DNA from: Caldicoprobacter oshimai DSM 21659
GTDB taxonomy: Bacteria; Bacillota; Clostridia; Caldicoprobacterales; Caldicoprobacteraceae
Length of the DNA: 64,000 nt
Direction of reading: 5' to 3'
Assembly (NCBI GenBank): GCA_000526435.1
Contig: JAGB01000003.1
Span: forward strand, 332,579-396,578
Part shown: in pieces, positions 1 to 9,414 of the stretch
Layout of the letters: each line of letters begins with the position of its first letter
Numbering within the stretch: position 1 is the first letter of the stretch
Program-made: the position numbers and the translations under genes
The notes under the pieces: model-generated
The model's input: the letters and a program-made list of their open reading frames with translations, nothing else
Told to the model about the DNA's origin: nothing
Databases searched by the model: none

Positions 1-245
1 CCCAGTATCACCACCCATTTGGCCCCAATGCGATCCGTCAGGAGGCCACACAACACAACCAGCAGCATCCTGCCCATAGCCATGAAGCTGGCAAACAAGC
101 CCGCTTGCGCAAGGTTAATGCGGTAATGCTCTATCAAGAAAGGCATGGTGGCCCCAAAGACCGTAAAAGTCAGCCCAATGAGAAAAAACGCACCGTAAAT
201 CGACAGGGTAATAAACCGCTTATTTGTATCAACCCTGCTTACCAA
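1..245 (-). CDS. MFS transporter, N-terminal part (cut by window edge)
   Basis: Reading leftwards from position 245, the frame stays open to the window edge and gives a hydrophobic protein with a first membrane helix around FITLSIYGAFFLIG. A GRMLLVVLCGLLTDRIGAKW stretch follows, the loop 2-3 signature (GxLaDRxGxr/k) of the major facilitator superfamily. A good GGAGG ribosome site sits 9 bases before a TTG codon at 245. An ATG at 269 is in frame but has only a weak site, so I prefer the TTG. Only about 80 residues are present and the substrate cannot be told. Confidence 0.7.
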   Translation of the reverse strand, partial: MVSRVDTNKRFITLSIYGAFFLIGLTFTVFGATMPFLIEHYRINLAQAGLFASFMAMGRMLLVVLCGLLTDRIGAKWVVIL

Positions 246-288
246 AATTTGATACCTCCATTTTTTCATCATCACCAAAATATTACAA

Positions 289-900
289 CTAGATGATATA
301 GGATATCAACCATGCGATACATAAAAAAATTAAAATTATGTACATCAAAGGCAAAGCCTTCTTGAAAACGCGTTTACAGAAGCGAAATACAAGAAGAGGG
401 TGATATACCTGCAAGATACAGTGCAATGCTTCCCTGTACTCCCTATTCTCGGGCGCCATGTTGACGGCCTGTTGAATGTTGTTGTAACCTTCGGTATACA
501 GCCCCTTTTCCCATAACGCTATGCCATTGAGATAGTACCACTGCGCAGTCTTTATCGGCAGAGCAGCCAGTGCAGCTTCAGCCTCTTCAATCCTCCCATG
601 CAATATGAGGTCACGTATATTCCGATATACACCTGCCTCGGTATCATACGTCCAGGGCGGCTGCCAGCCGCCCCTCAATTTACTTTTGCCACTCACCTTT
701 GTATTGCTTAAAATGGGGTTAGGCACATCTATCGGTTGAAATCCCTTTAAAATCTTACCCCTTACTATTATATTTAAATTGCCTTCATTTAAATCCCCTT
801 GTTCAACGCTATAGCCTTTTTGTTGCGCTTCACCTTGAGTATCCGTCGTCTTATAGGCCGGCGCTTTCCACAACGTCCCCGGCACTTTAACAATCTTCAT
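289..900 (-). CDS. Hypothetical protein with TPR-like helices and C-terminal membrane anchor
   Basis: 203 residues. The first ~90 residues are polar and glycine/proline rich with no recognisable fold. Residues ~95-165 look like two TPR-type helical hairpins (RIEEAEAALAALP, then WYYLNGIALWEKGLYTEGYN and AVNMAPENREYREAL). This resembles the TPR part found after J-domains in some clostridial DnaJ-like proteins, but no HPD motif is present. The last ~25 residues form one transmembrane helix ending at the C-terminus, so the protein is probably tail-anchored. It starts 19 bases upstream of, and in the same direction as, the MFS gene. I cannot assign a function. Confidence 0.6.
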   Translation of the reverse strand: MKIVKVPGTLWKAPAYKTTDTQGEAQQKGYSVEQGDLNEGNLNIIVRGKILKGFQPIDVPNPILSNTKVSGKSKLRGGWQPPWTYDTEAGVYRNIRDLILHGRIEEAEAALAALPIKTAQWYYLNGIALWEKGLYTEGYNNIQQAVNMAPENREYREALHCILQVYHPLLVFRFCKRVFKKALPLMYIILIFLCIAWLISYII

Positions 901-946
901 CCCTATACCCCCGTATTTTCGTTAAGCCTACCCACATCCAATATCC

Positions 947-1441
947 TTATTCTGGCTGCGCTTTCTTTTGCCTTTTATGCTTATACATCTCATACCTTCT
1001 CTTCCCTTCTTCAAAAGCCCTCTTTTCCTCCTCGGTTTCCAGTATCAGCCTCGGCACCTCTACCGGACGCCCGTGTTCATCCAATGCCACCATGGTGAAA
1101 AATGCTGTAAGAGCAGTTATGGGCGGCTGATCGCTGCTTAAATCCTCTACCTCTACACGCACAGCTACTTCCATAGAGCTCCTTCCCACGAATACCAGCT
1201 GACCTTTACAGGTCACTAGCTGCCCTACAAATATAGGCTGATAGAATTCCAGCTCGTCCACCCGCGCCGTCACCACATTTCTCCTGCAGTGCTTCCTGGC
1301 TACCACATATGCCGTATTGTCCATCATCTTCATTATTTCGCCGCCGTGGATATTGCCAGCCGGGTTGGCCTGCTCCGGCAGTACGATCTGCGACATTACG
1401 GTCCTTGAATATGAGACAGGTTTTGCTTCCACCACTATCAC
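947..1441 (-). CDS. Acyl-CoA thioesterase, hotdog fold (YkhA/YciA type)
   Basis: 164 residues. This is a single hotdog-fold domain of the acyl-CoA hydrolase group, which hydrolyses acyl-CoA thioesters in the cytoplasm. It carries the family's QIVLPEQANPAGNIHGGEIMK segment (helix entrance with the catalytic-region Asn/His-Gly-Gly) and the following MMDNTAYVVARKHC strand-helix. The C-terminus is a charged Lys/Arg/Glu-rich tail. The frame opens with GTG at 1441, but a GAGGTG ribosome site lies just inside, so translation may begin at one of the next two GTG codons. The acyl chain preference is unknown. Confidence 0.85.
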   Translation of the reverse strand: MIVVEAKPVSYSRTVMSQIVLPEQANPAGNIHGGEIMKMMDNTAYVVARKHCRRNVVTARVDELEFYQPIFVGQLVTCKGQLVFVGRSSMEVAVRVEVEDLSSDQPPITALTAFFTMVALDEHGRPVEVPRLILETEEEKRAFEEGKRRYEMYKHKRQKKAQPE

Positions 1442-1626
1442 CTCTGCATATCAGTTTGTTTAACGCTCGTCATAGTTCTTAGTTTGTGTCACTTTCATCT
1501 GGCTAAAATAGTGCTAAGCCTAAAAATCTTTCCTCGCTGCAAAACTTTAAATATTGAGTTGGCCTATGCTAAGAATTATATACCATGGAGATAAAAATTT
1601 AAACGGGCATTTGCGTTTTAACGTCA

Positions 1627-1655
1627 TTGACATGGATCTTTACATGGTGTATCTT
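1627..1655 (+). promoter_or_regulatory. Putative sigma-A promoter for the GNAT gene
   Basis: TTGACA at 1627-1632, a 17-base spacer and TATCTT at 1650-1655 lie about 90 bases upstream of the acetyltransferase start. The rest of the ~300-base gap from 1442 to 1746 is AT-rich and shows no other feature to me. Confidence 0.45.
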
Positions 1656-1746
1656 AAATTTTGTATACTTGAAGCATTCAAATAAATAGTTCAAGCAACC
1701 GAAAGCATACTGTAACCATTAAACGCACAGGGAAGGTGAAAGCAAA

Positions 1747-2175
1747 TTGCAGATTAAATGGCTAAAAGGTACCGATGACCTTACAGACGCATATAAGATA
1801 CGCTTCAAGGTGTTTGTAGAAGAACAAAACGTACCTGCCGACCTTGAGGTAGACGACATCGATGGCATCGCGCATCACGTCGTAGTATATCAGGATGGCA
1901 TTCCCGTGGGAACGGGCAGGGTATTTGAGCAGGGCGGCCGGTATTATCTGGGTCGGATCGCCGTTCTGAAGGAGTACAGAAAGCAACACATAGGCTCCCT
2001 CATAGTCAAGCTGCTGCTCCAAAAAGCCTTTGAATGGGGCGCAGAGGAAGTGCACATCCACGCCCAGACCTCTGCACTGGAATTTTACAAAAAATTAGGG
2101 TTCATCCCTTATGGCGAACCCTATGATGAAGCCGGAATTGGGCATATCAGCATGGTGGCTTATAGAAAAAAATAA
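1747..2175 (+). CDS. GNAT-family N-acetyltransferase (ElaA/YjcF-like)
   Basis: 142 residues, the usual length for a single GNAT domain, which transfers an acetyl group from acetyl-CoA to an amine. Residues 11-45 (TDAYKIRFKVFVEEQNVP) are the typical substrate-side start of YjcF/ElaA-like members. GRIAVLKEYRKQHIGSLIV contains motif A with the Q/R-x-x-G-x-G/A-like acetyl-CoA pyrophosphate loop. FYKKLGF near the C-terminus is the usual motif B end. The start is TTG, chosen because GGAAGGTGA precedes it at the right spacing and no ATG is near. It stands alone on the plus strand. The substrate is unknown. Confidence 0.85.
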   Translation: MQIKWLKGTDDLTDAYKIRFKVFVEEQNVPADLEVDDIDGIAHHVVVYQDGIPVGTGRVFEQGGRYYLGRIAVLKEYRKQHIGSLIVKLLLQKAFEWGAEEVHIHAQTSALEFYKKLGFIPYGEPYDEAGIGHISMVAYRKK

Positions 2176-2216
2176 CAGTTTAAACAACACCAGAAAGGAA
2201 CTAAAAACTCTCGTAT

Positions 2217-2414
2217 TTATAAAATCACTGTGCTAACTGATTCTCGTAATACCCGCAATGAAACAACTTTCTCTCCTACTTTAAGGTTAAGCATCGAATC
2301 ATAGGTGTCAGTATTAGCAACCACCACTACAGCAGTCCCATCTGGATTCTCAAACGCAACCACATCAAAATTTGGTGGAACATCGAGTTTCCTTACAATT
2401 ATTCCATACTTTTC
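2217..2414 (-). pseudogene. C-terminal remnant of a GH30-like glycosidase
   Basis: Read on the minus strand this gives KYGIIVRKLDVPPNFDVVAF, then ENPDGTAVVVVANT and a stop. That matches the pattern of the C-terminal beta-sandwich of family 30 glycosidases (AFxNPDGsxvvVvaN). There is no start codon, catalytic domain or ribosome site. The fragment is cut at its upstream end exactly where a 32-bp IS30-like end begins. It is a leftover of a deletion or insertion event and not an active gene. The family assignment rests on ~60 residues and is moderate. Confidence 0.5.
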
Positions 2415-2446
2415 CTTAAAAAGTGTTGCATTTAATATTGCAATTT
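2415..2446 (+). repeat. 32-bp solo IS30 right-end remnant
   Basis: These 32 bases are identical to 61132-61163, the right end of the IS30-family element in the CRISPR array, and contain the GTGTTGCATTTAAT terminal inverted repeat. No transposase is nearby, and the inner side runs straight into the GH30 fragment, so this is the scar of a lost copy. Confidence 0.65.
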
Positions 2447-2488
2447 AGATATATATACAAGATACAAAACATCTCTACTCCTTTCACG

Positions 2489-5158
2489 TCACCCCTCTTC
2501 CGCCAACCTCTTTGCCAGCTTGACCGCACTGTTGGCATCTTCGGCGTATCCATCGGCCCCTATTTCATCGGCAAACTGCCGGGTGACCGCCGCTCCACCC
2601 ACCATGAACTTGCACTTGAGCCCTTCCTTCCTGGCCAGTTCTATCACTTCTTTCATATAAACCATGGTTGTGGTCATGAGGGCTGACAGCCCAATGATCT
2701 GAGCGCCGGTTTCCTTGGCCTTCTCGATTATGGTCTCAGCGCTTACATCTTTACCAAGGTCAATGACTTCAAATCCATGATTCCTGAGCATGAGCGCCAC
2801 TATGTTCTTCCCTATGTCATGTATATCACCCTTGACAGTGGCCAGTATCACCTTTGTCTTTTTTGCCTTTGTAGAAGCACCGGCAGCCTCTTCCTGGAGC
2901 AGGGGTTCAATGTGCTCAAAGGCCTTTTTCATAGCCTCAGCGCTCATAAGCAACTGTGGAAGGAAGTACTCTTTCCTCTCAAACAGCTCACCTACATGGG
3001 TTATGGCGGGTATAAGATATTCATCCATCAGGATCCGCGGAGATATGTCGCGGGCCAAAGCATCCTCTACTATGGACACAATGCCGTGATGGTCGCCCTT
3101 AACCACGGCATCAAAAACCTGTTGCGCGGCTTTTTCCTTCTCTGCAGCTTCGTTCAGCGTGCCCTTGACAACATCATCCCTACCGGCAGCCCTACTTTCT
3201 GTCTCTTTCAATATACCCCCCAATACACCCTCAGTAGTGTGGGCAGCGCTACCATCAACACCTTGTTTAACAGTTTTTTGGCCATCTCGGCCGCCTTCAT
3301 CAGCACCTCCAGCAGCGCCGTCCTGATACTGCGACCTACCCTTCTCGGCGTTATACTCCACTGATCTCGGCCTGTCATCTCGCACCTTTATCCGACTATC
3401 GCCTCGTTCCCTGACGGCCTGTGTGAAATACTTTATATATTTCTGGCTGTACACGTCTCTACCCAGCAGCACTTCAGAGGCCATTTTAACGTTCATCACC
3501 GGCTGGTTCAAGGGATTGACTATAGCCATGGTAAGCCCCTTGCCCATCGCCATGGCCAGAAAAGCCGCATTCAGCCATCCCCTTTCGGGCAGCCCAAAGG
3601 ACACATTGGATAGGCCCACTATCGTATTGCATCCAAATCTGTTGCTGCACCAGTCTATTAAACTCAAGGTCTCAACTGCCTGCCCCTGGTTGGATGAAAC
3701 CGCCATCACCAGCCCGTCAACCACTATGTCTTCCTTTTGATACCCTAGCAGTGCAGCACGTTCAAATACTTCTTCTACTACCTTTTGCCTCTCACGAGCC
3801 GTCAATGGCACGCCTTCATCGGTAAGCGGCAGGAGTATGAACATGGCGCCGTATTTGGCTGCAACGGGCAATAGCTTCTCTATCTTGTCCTTTTCAAGGG
3901 ATATGGAATTGACAAGGGCCCTACCTGGATAGATTCTGAGCCCCCTCTCCAGCGCTTCAATATTGGAAGAATCCAGGCACAGCGGCGCATCTACCGCTGT
4001 AACCAAGGTATCTATGACGTCCACCATCGCACTTGCCTCATCAATGCCCGGCATGCCTACGTTGACATCCAGCATATCGGCCCCTTTTTCAACCTGTTCT
4101 ACTGCAAGCTGGCGGACGTACGCATAGCGCTTTTGCTTTAAAGCCTCCTGCAGCGACGGCTTTCCTGTGGGATTTATCCTCTCGCCCACCACAACAAAGG
4201 GATTACCTGCTCCAATGAATACCGTCTTCCTGGCCGATGTGACCGGTGAACCTTGATGTTTTGATGGAGGCAGCGGCTTTATCCCCTCTACATTTCTCGC
4301 AACCTCGACCACATACTCCGCCGAGGTGCCACAGCATCCGCCTATCAAATTGGCCCCCACCTGTGCCAACAGGCTGGCATACCGTCCAAACTCTTCTGGC
4401 CCCATCTCAAATACCGTCACGCCATTCGCCAGCTTTGGCAGCCCTGCATTAGGTTTTGCTAGCAATGGCACTTTAGCATAAGGCTTCATATGCTCTATAA
4501 TGCTCACCATCTTGTCAGGGCCAGTGGAACAGTTACACCCCACCACATCCGCACCCAGGCTTTGAAGGGTAATAAGTGCCGTGACCGGATCAGTACCAGT
4601 CAGTGTCCTCTCCCCTTCCTCAAACGTCATGGTGACCCATACTGGAAGGCCGCAACTTTCCTTCACCGCCAGCAAAGCCGCCCTGGCTTCCTGAATGTCG
4701 GTCATGGTCTCTATAATAAACAGGTCAACTCCTCCCTCGAGCAATCCCCTTACCTGTTCCTTGTAAACCTCTACCGCCTCTTCAAACGAAAGGTCACCAA
4801 TAGGATGAATATACCGCCCTGTACTTGATATATCTCCAGCAACAAGAGCATGCCCCCCAGCCGCCTGCCTGGACAGCCGGGCCAGCTGGCGGTTTATATC
4901 TATTACTTTATCCCCCAGCCCAAATTCCTCCAGCTTTATGCGGTTGGCACCAAAGGTAGCTGTATATAGCACACGGGCACCGGCTTCAACATAACCCTTC
5001 TGTATAGCCAACAGGACATCAGGATGCTCCAAAGCCCACAGCTCGGGGCACATCCCCGGCGGCATCCCTTTTTTCTGAAGCTCGGTACCCATAGCCCCGT
5101 CCAGCACTATAACCCTTTCATTCATCAACTGCTTCAAAGTCGTCCAGTTCATACTCAT
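2489..5158 (-). CDS. metH: Cobalamin-dependent methionine synthase, short form without reactivation domain
   Basis: Transfers a methyl group from methyltetrahydrofolate to homocysteine through B12. Counting from an upstream ATG at 5185, an N-terminal homocysteine methyltransferase barrel (to ~300) has zinc-binding GCNC at 217-220 and GGCCGT at 282-287. The pterin-binding barrel begins at GERINPTG (334-341). A B12 cap starts near 690 and the cobalamin domain has the DIHDIG motif (DxHxxG) at 787-792. The chain ends after the B12 domain, so the AdoMet-binding reactivation domain of E. coli MetH is absent, as in several Clostridia and Thermotoga. A Gly/Ala/Asp/Lys-rich linker of ~80 residues (about 600-685) between pterin and B12 domains is unusual. 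I place the start at the ATG at 5158 (or 5152), behind AAAGAAAGG. It follows the MTHFR-fusion gene after a short gap, which suggests one operon. Confidence 0.9.
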   Translation of the reverse strand: MSMNWTTLKQLMNERVIVLDGAMGTELQKKGMPPGMCPELWALEHPDVLLAIQKGYVEAGARVLYTATFGANRIKLEEFGLGDKVIDINRQLARLSRQAAGGHALVAGDISSTGRYIHPIGDLSFEEAVEVYKEQVRGLLEGGVDLFIIETMTDIQEARAALLAVKESCGLPVWVTMTFEEGERTLTGTDPVTALITLQSLGADVVGCNCSTGPDKMVSIIEHMKPYAKVPLLAKPNAGLPKLANGVTVFEMGPEEFGRYASLLAQVGANLIGGCCGTSAEYVVEVARNVEGIKPLPPSKHQGSPVTSARKTVFIGAGNPFVVVGERINPTGKPSLQEALKQKRYAYVRQLAVEQVEKGADMLDVNVGMPGIDEASAMVDVIDTLVTAVDAPLCLDSSNIEALERGLRIYPGRALVNSISLEKDKIEKLLPVAAKYGAMFILLPLTDEGVPLTARERQKVVEEVFERAALLGYQKEDIVVDGLVMAVSSNQGQAVETLSLIDWCSNRFGCNTIVGLSNVSFGLPERGWLNAAFLAMAMGKGLTMAIVNPLNQPVMNVKMASEVLLGRDVYSQKYIKYFTQAVRERGDSRIKVRDDRPRSVEYNAEKGRSQYQDGAAGGADEGGRDGQKTVKQGVDGSAAHTTEGVLGGILKETESRAAGRDDVVKGTLNEAAEKEKAAQQVFDAVVKGDHHGIVSIVEDALARDISPRILMDEYLIPAITHVGELFERKEYFLPQLLMSAEAMKKAFEHIEPLLQEEAAGASTKAKKTKVILATVKGDIHDIGKNIVALMLRNHGFEVIDLGKDVSAETIIEKAKETGAQIIGLSALMTTTMVYMKEVIELARKEGLKCKFMVGGAAVTRQFADEIGADGYAEDANSAVKLAKRLAEEG

Positions 5159-5197
5159 CCAACCTTTCTTTAATCCATCTGGCATTCAATTTTGATT

Positions 5198-7015
5198 CTA
5201 GCATCTCCGTATCCTCTTTAGGCTTCTTAAAGTAAGCTTCCCTTTAAAACCCTGACCACCATATTCACCCTGTTGGAAGGGCGTTATCAAGTATAGACCG
5301 TCAACATGCTGCTTTATATTATTTATCAGCTCAACCGCTATCTCGATCCCCACCTCTTCAGCTTCCTGCCTGTCCATATCCGGCCTAAAACGCTCAATAT
5401 AATGGGAAGGTATGGATATCCCCGGTATCTCGTTGTTCAAAAACAGAGCATTTTTGTAGCTCACAATGGGCATAACCCCACCCAGGATTTTAACCTTTTC
5501 CCTGGCCTTGAGCCTGGCCAGATACTCTATGACCTCAGAAGCAAAGACGGGTTGCGTGAGGAAAAACCGGGCCCCATTTTCCATTTTGCGCTCCATTCTA
5601 GATATCTCGGCATCCCTGTTTTGAACATTGAGATTCAACGCCCCGCCTACTATATAAGGATCCTGGCTGAAAAGCTCGTTGTTCATCTCCTGTATAAGGG
5701 CCATGAGCTTGAACGAGTTCAAATCAAACACGCTTTTTACAGAGCTCTTTTCGGCACCCGGTATGGGATCGCCGGTCACAACCAGCAAATTACGTATCCC
5801 TTCCACATACCCCGCAAGTAGCAACGACTTGAGGCCAATTAGATTATGGTCCCTGCAGCACAGATGGGGTATTACTTCTATGCCCACTTCCCTCTTTATC
5901 TTGGCCGCCAGCATCATGGAATTCAGTCGGGGTCGAGCCAGAGGCGAATCGGCCACGGTAACTGCATCGACGCCGTTTTGCTTTAAAACCGCGGCCCCTT
6001 CCATAATCTTTTCCACACTCACATCAAAAGGCGGGTCAAGCTCGACCACAACCGGGAATTTTCCCTCAACAAGCTTGGTGTAAAAATCATTTTTTCCCAT
6101 AGTAATATGCCAGACCTTGCGTACAGGTGCAGATGCCCTACGCTTCTCCCCCGCAAACTCGGCCAGCTTGTCCCGCATCTTGCTTATGTGCAGCGGCGTG
6201 GTCCCGCAACAGCCGCCTACTATCTTTACGCCCAGCCTGGCCACATCCATCATGATGTTTGAAAAATACTCGGGATTACGGGTATACACCGTTCTTTGAT
6301 GAACAATTTCGGGATAGCCGGCATTGGGCATAACCGATACTATATCCCCCGAAAAGTCAAAAGCCCTTATGTTTTGATAAAGGTGCGCCGGCCCGGCACC
6401 GCAGTTAAAACCGTACGCATCAATATACGGTATGGCCTTTACCTCTTTAATGATCCTGGAAATGCTTATGCCCTTTCTGGTATAGCCGTCAACCGTTGTG
6501 GCAAACTGAACCAAAATAAAAGCCTGACTGTTTTTGCTCTTTATATACTCGGTAACCTCACGTAAATAATCGGTACTGCTCAGGGTTTCCAATACAAATA
6601 TATCGGCTCCCGCTTCAATAAAGGCATCTACTATGAAGCGGTATTCATCCAAAATGAATTCGGGGTCCACTTCCTTTTTATCGGCCGTCATCTCGGGTAT
6701 AGGTCCCATATCTGCTGCAACAAATACCTCTCTGCCCCGTGCAGCCTGCAGTGCAATCTCATAACCCTTTGCTATGATCCGCTTTACTTGATCTCTGGAA
6801 ACATCCAGTGCCAAGGTATTTGCAGAAAAAGTATTAGTCCTTATTAGCCTTGCTCCCGCCTGGATATATTCAGCATGGATAGCCTTGACGACCTCTGGCT
6901 CTGTCTCATTGGCCAGCTCCGAAAAAGCGGCATCCTCACCGGTTATCTGCGAGTAATAGGTCCCCATGGCACCGTCGGCCAATAGTATATTGTCCTGCAA
7001 GTACTCCTTTATCAT
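5198..7015 (-). CDS. Bifunctional homocysteine S-methyltransferase / methylenetetrahydrofolate reductase (YitJ type)
   Basis: 605 residues in two modules. Residues ~1-290 are a homocysteine methyltransferase barrel with DGAMGTYY at the start, GFNCGAGP and the zinc-ligand GGCCGTTP. Residues ~310-590 are a methylenetetrahydrofolate reductase barrel (VVELDPPFD, TVADSPLAR, HLCCRDHN, GDPI, FFLTQPVF), which makes 5-methyl-THF with a flavin cofactor. The fusion is known from Bacillus YitJ. AAAGGAG sits 9 bases before the ATG. It precedes the metH-like gene by 39 bases and supplies the methyl donor that enzyme needs. I looked for an S-box SAM riboswitch or Met T-box in the upstream 130 bases and saw none. 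Confidence 0.9.
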   Translation of the reverse strand: MIKEYLQDNILLADGAMGTYYSQITGEDAAFSELANETEPEVVKAIHAEYIQAGARLIRTNTFSANTLALDVSRDQVKRIIAKGYEIALQAARGREVFVAADMGPIPEMTADKKEVDPEFILDEYRFIVDAFIEAGADIFVLETLSSTDYLREVTEYIKSKNSQAFILVQFATTVDGYTRKGISISRIIKEVKAIPYIDAYGFNCGAGPAHLYQNIRAFDFSGDIVSVMPNAGYPEIVHQRTVYTRNPEYFSNIMMDVARLGVKIVGGCCGTTPLHISKMRDKLAEFAGEKRRASAPVRKVWHITMGKNDFYTKLVEGKFPVVVELDPPFDVSVEKIMEGAAVLKQNGVDAVTVADSPLARPRLNSMMLAAKIKREVGIEVIPHLCCRDHNLIGLKSLLLAGYVEGIRNLLVVTGDPIPGAEKSSVKSVFDLNSFKLMALIQEMNNELFSQDPYIVGGALNLNVQNRDAEISRMERKMENGARFFLTQPVFASEVIEYLARLKAREKVKILGGVMPIVSYKNALFLNNEIPGISIPSHYIERFRPDMDRQEAEEVGIEIAVELINNIKQHVDGLYLITPFQQGEYGGQGFKGKLTLRSLKRIRRC

Positions 7016-7220
7016 GGTTTAATACTCCTTTATCACCATTACATCCAGCAGATATTATTATCCATTTTACCTTAAATGCTTTGACAAATACAAGTACAAA
7101 AATCCTATTCCTCATCAACCCCCGTTTAAACCAGGACGAGATTGTTAGCAAGTAAAATTAACCCTTTGGAGAACATCATAAAACGACCTATATGCCACTA
7201 TTACCACATTATAAAGAATA

Positions 7221-7249
7221 AACCTCTTTGCAATAAATGCAAAGGGGTT
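7221..7249 (-). terminator. Rho-independent terminator after cysS
   Basis: A 12-bp inverted repeat (AACCTCTTTGCA / TGCAAAGGGGTT, one G-T pair) with a 5-base loop is followed, on the minus strand, by a T-rich stretch. It lies about 65 bases past the cysS stop. The rest of the 7016-7315 gap shows nothing else I can name. Confidence 0.65.
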
Positions 7250-7315
7250 CCAAAATTCGACAAAGTTTTTGCTCAATTTACCCAGTTACTCCTTCTCATT
7301 ATATCTCCTTACGGG

Positions 7316-8722
7316 TTAATCCTTATGCTTAAAAAGCACCCTGACTCCTTGCGGCGTATCCTCAAGTATAATTCCACGGGCCCTAAGTTCATCCCGTATC
7401 TGATCAGCCAGTGCCCAGTTCTTTTCCTTGCGTGCCTGCTGTCTCTTTTCAATCAAAGCCTTAATCTCCGGGTCAAGCTCCTGCCGGGGATCCTTTCGCA
7501 AAAGACCCAGGACGCCTGTCAGCTCATCCAAAAGCGCATAGGCCCTCTCCACAGCCTGCTTTGAACTGCTGGCACTCAGCTGAGAGTTTATATCCCTTAC
7601 CATATCAAAGATGGCAGCCAAGGCATCAGCGGTATTTATGTCATCATCCATTGCCTCTTCGAATTTAACCTTATAACCTGCAAGCCTTTGGATGAAATCT
7701 ATCTCTTCTTCCGAAAGCTCCCTTTCAACAGCGTTTTCCATCATATGCAAGAGATTGGCCTTGCAGTTGTACAGGCGTTCCAAGGCGCTCTGTGCCTGCC
7801 TAAGCATATCCTCACTAAAGTTTATAGGATTGCGGTAATGGGCCGAAAGCATGAAGAATCGCACCACTTCCGGATCAAACTGCTTGAGTATATCACGAAC
7901 AGTGAAGAAGTTGCCCAGCGACTTGGACATTTTCTGGTTATTTACATTGATATATCCGTTGTGCAGCCAGTACCTTGCAAAAGGCTTGCCGGTAGCCGCC
8001 TCGCTCTGAGCGATCTCGTTTTCATGATGGGGGAATATGAGGTCCTGGCCGCCGGCGTGTATGTCAATGGTCTGCCCCAGGTACTTCATGGCCATCACCG
8101 AGCACTCTATGTGCCAGCCCGGCCTTCCCTTGCCCCACGGGCTATCCCACGCGGGCTCGCCCGGCTTCTGGGCCTTCCACAGCGCAAAATCCATGGGATT
8201 TCTCTTGCCCTCTTCCACCTCCACGCGCGCTCCTGCTTCCAATTCCTCCAGCTTCTGACCCGACAGCTTACCGTACTCCGGGAAAGCTGATGTATCGAAA
8301 TATACGTTGCCGTTTACCTCATAGGCCACACCCTTTTCAATCAACTTCCCGATCAAAGCTATCATATCGCCAATGTGCTGGGTAGCCCTGGGATGGAAGG
8401 TTGCCCTCTTTATGCCCAGGGCATCGGCATCTTTGAAGTACTCATTGATAAACCGGTCTCCCAGCTCCTTTACGGTAATGCCCTCTTCATTGGCGCGCTT
8501 GATCATCTTATCGTCTATATCGGTAAAGTTTTGCACAAACAGCACCTTATAGCCCTTGTATTCCAAATACCTTCTCAAGGTATCAAATATGATGAAAGGG
8601 CGAGCGTTGCCTATGTGGAAATAGTCGTACACCGTCGGCCCACAGGAATACATGCGCACTTCCCCTTCATGTAAGGGAACAAATTCCTCTTTTCGCTTTG
8701 TAAGCGTATTATACAACCTCAT
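7316..8722 (-). CDS. cysS: Cysteinyl-tRNA synthetase
   Basis: 468 residues, the normal length. Class I synthetase that charges tRNA-Cys. [17 protein letters not shown] holds the first zinc-ligand Cys and the HIGH-type motif (HIGN). [14 protein letters not shown] and [19 protein letters not shown] are the zinc and cysteine-binding region, and [10 protein letters not shown] is the KMSKS loop. A helical anticodon-recognition domain follows. The start lies inside the end of cysE (14-base overlap), behind GGTGG, so the two are translated together under the Cys T-box upstream of cysE. Confidence 0.97.
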   Translation of the reverse strand: MRLYNTLTKRKEEFVPLHEGEVRMYSCGPTVYDYFHIGNARPFIIFDTLRRYLEYKGYKVLFVQNFTDIDDKMIKRANEEGITVKELGDRFINEYFKDADALGIKRATFHPRATQHIGDMIALIGKLIEKGVAYEVNGNVYFDTSAFPEYGKLSGQKLEELEAGARVEVEEGKRNPMDFALWKAQKPGEPAWDSPWGKGRPGWHIECSVMAMKYLGQTIDIHAGGQDLIFPHHENEIAQSEAATGKPFARYWLHNGYINVNNQKMSKSLGNFFTVRDILKQFDPEVVRFFMLSAHYRNPINFSEDMLRQAQSALERLYNCKANLLHMMENAVERELSEEEIDFIQRLAGYKVKFEEAMDDDINTADALAAIFDMVRDINSQLSASSSKQAVERAYALLDELTGVLGLLRKDPRQELDPEIKALIEKRQQARKEKNWALADQIRDELRARGIILEDTPQGVRVLFKHKD

Positions 8723-9380
8723 TTTTCCACCTACCCTCCAATTCCTCTATTTTCTTTTCCAATGCGCTGATTCTATTCAATATTTCTTTAATCTGCTCAG
8801 CCACCGGGTCAGGCAGGCGTACCTGATCCAGGTCAATCTCATCTCTGGCGGATGCAACGCGCTTGTTATCCTTTTTAACTATCCTTCCCGGCACACCTAC
8901 CACCGTACAATTTGGCGGTACCTCGCTTAGCACCACGGCATTGGCCCCAATCTTTGAATTATCGCCTACCTTAAAAGGTCCTAAAACCTTGGCTCCGGCG
9001 CTTATCACCACGTTGTTCCCTATGGTGGGATGGCGCTTTCCGGTCTCCTTGCCAGTCCCACCCAAAGTGGCACCCTGATATATAGTCACATTATTCCCTA
9101 TCTCAGCCGTTTCCCCGATCACCACGCCCATTCCGTGGTCTATAAACAACCCCTCGCCAATTTTTGCGGCGGGATGTATTTCTATACCGGTGATAAATCT
9201 GTTAAACTGCGAGATGAGCCGCGCTATAAGCTTAAAACCCTTGCCATAAAACCAGTGCGCTATTCTATGCAATAGGATAGCATGAAATCCCGGATAACAC
9301 AATATAACCTCCAGAGCGTTCCTGGCTGCAGGGTCCCTTTCAAGTACAGCTTGTATGTCCTTGCGAATTCGGTCAAACAT
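8709..9380 (-). CDS. cysE: Serine O-acetyltransferase
   Basis: 223 residues. Makes O-acetylserine from serine and acetyl-CoA, the first committed step of cysteine synthesis. The C-terminal half is a left-handed beta-helix of hexapeptide repeats ([44 protein letters not shown]), with the catalytic His of [12 protein letters not shown] and the [10 protein letters not shown] turn. A short C-terminal coiled coil ([13 protein letters not shown]) ends it. AAAAGGGGGGAG precedes the ATG. It is first in the T-box-controlled cysE-cysS pair, the same order as in Bacillus. Confidence 0.95.
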   Translation of the reverse strand: MFDRIRKDIQAVLERDPAARNALEVILCYPGFHAILLHRIAHWFYGKGFKLIARLISQFNRFITGIEIHPAAKIGEGLFIDHGMGVVIGETAEIGNNVTIYQGATLGGTGKETGKRHPTIGNNVVISAGAKVLGPFKVGDNSKIGANAVVLSEVPPNCTVVGVPGRIVKKDNKRVASARDEIDLDQVRLPDPVAEQIKEILNRISALEKKIEELEGRWKNEVV

Positions 9381-9414
9381 GATTCTCCCCCCTTTTGCGG
9401 AATCTTTTACCGTT

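Noticed and set aside
799..1098. Plus-strand frame of 99 codons
   Set aside because: Opposite to the hypothetical protein and thioesterase genes, no ribosome site, and composition is that of an antisense shadow.
7016..7141. Possible SAM riboswitch or Met T-box before the methionine genes
   Set aside because: None of the conserved S-box blocks or a T-box core is visible on the minus strand.
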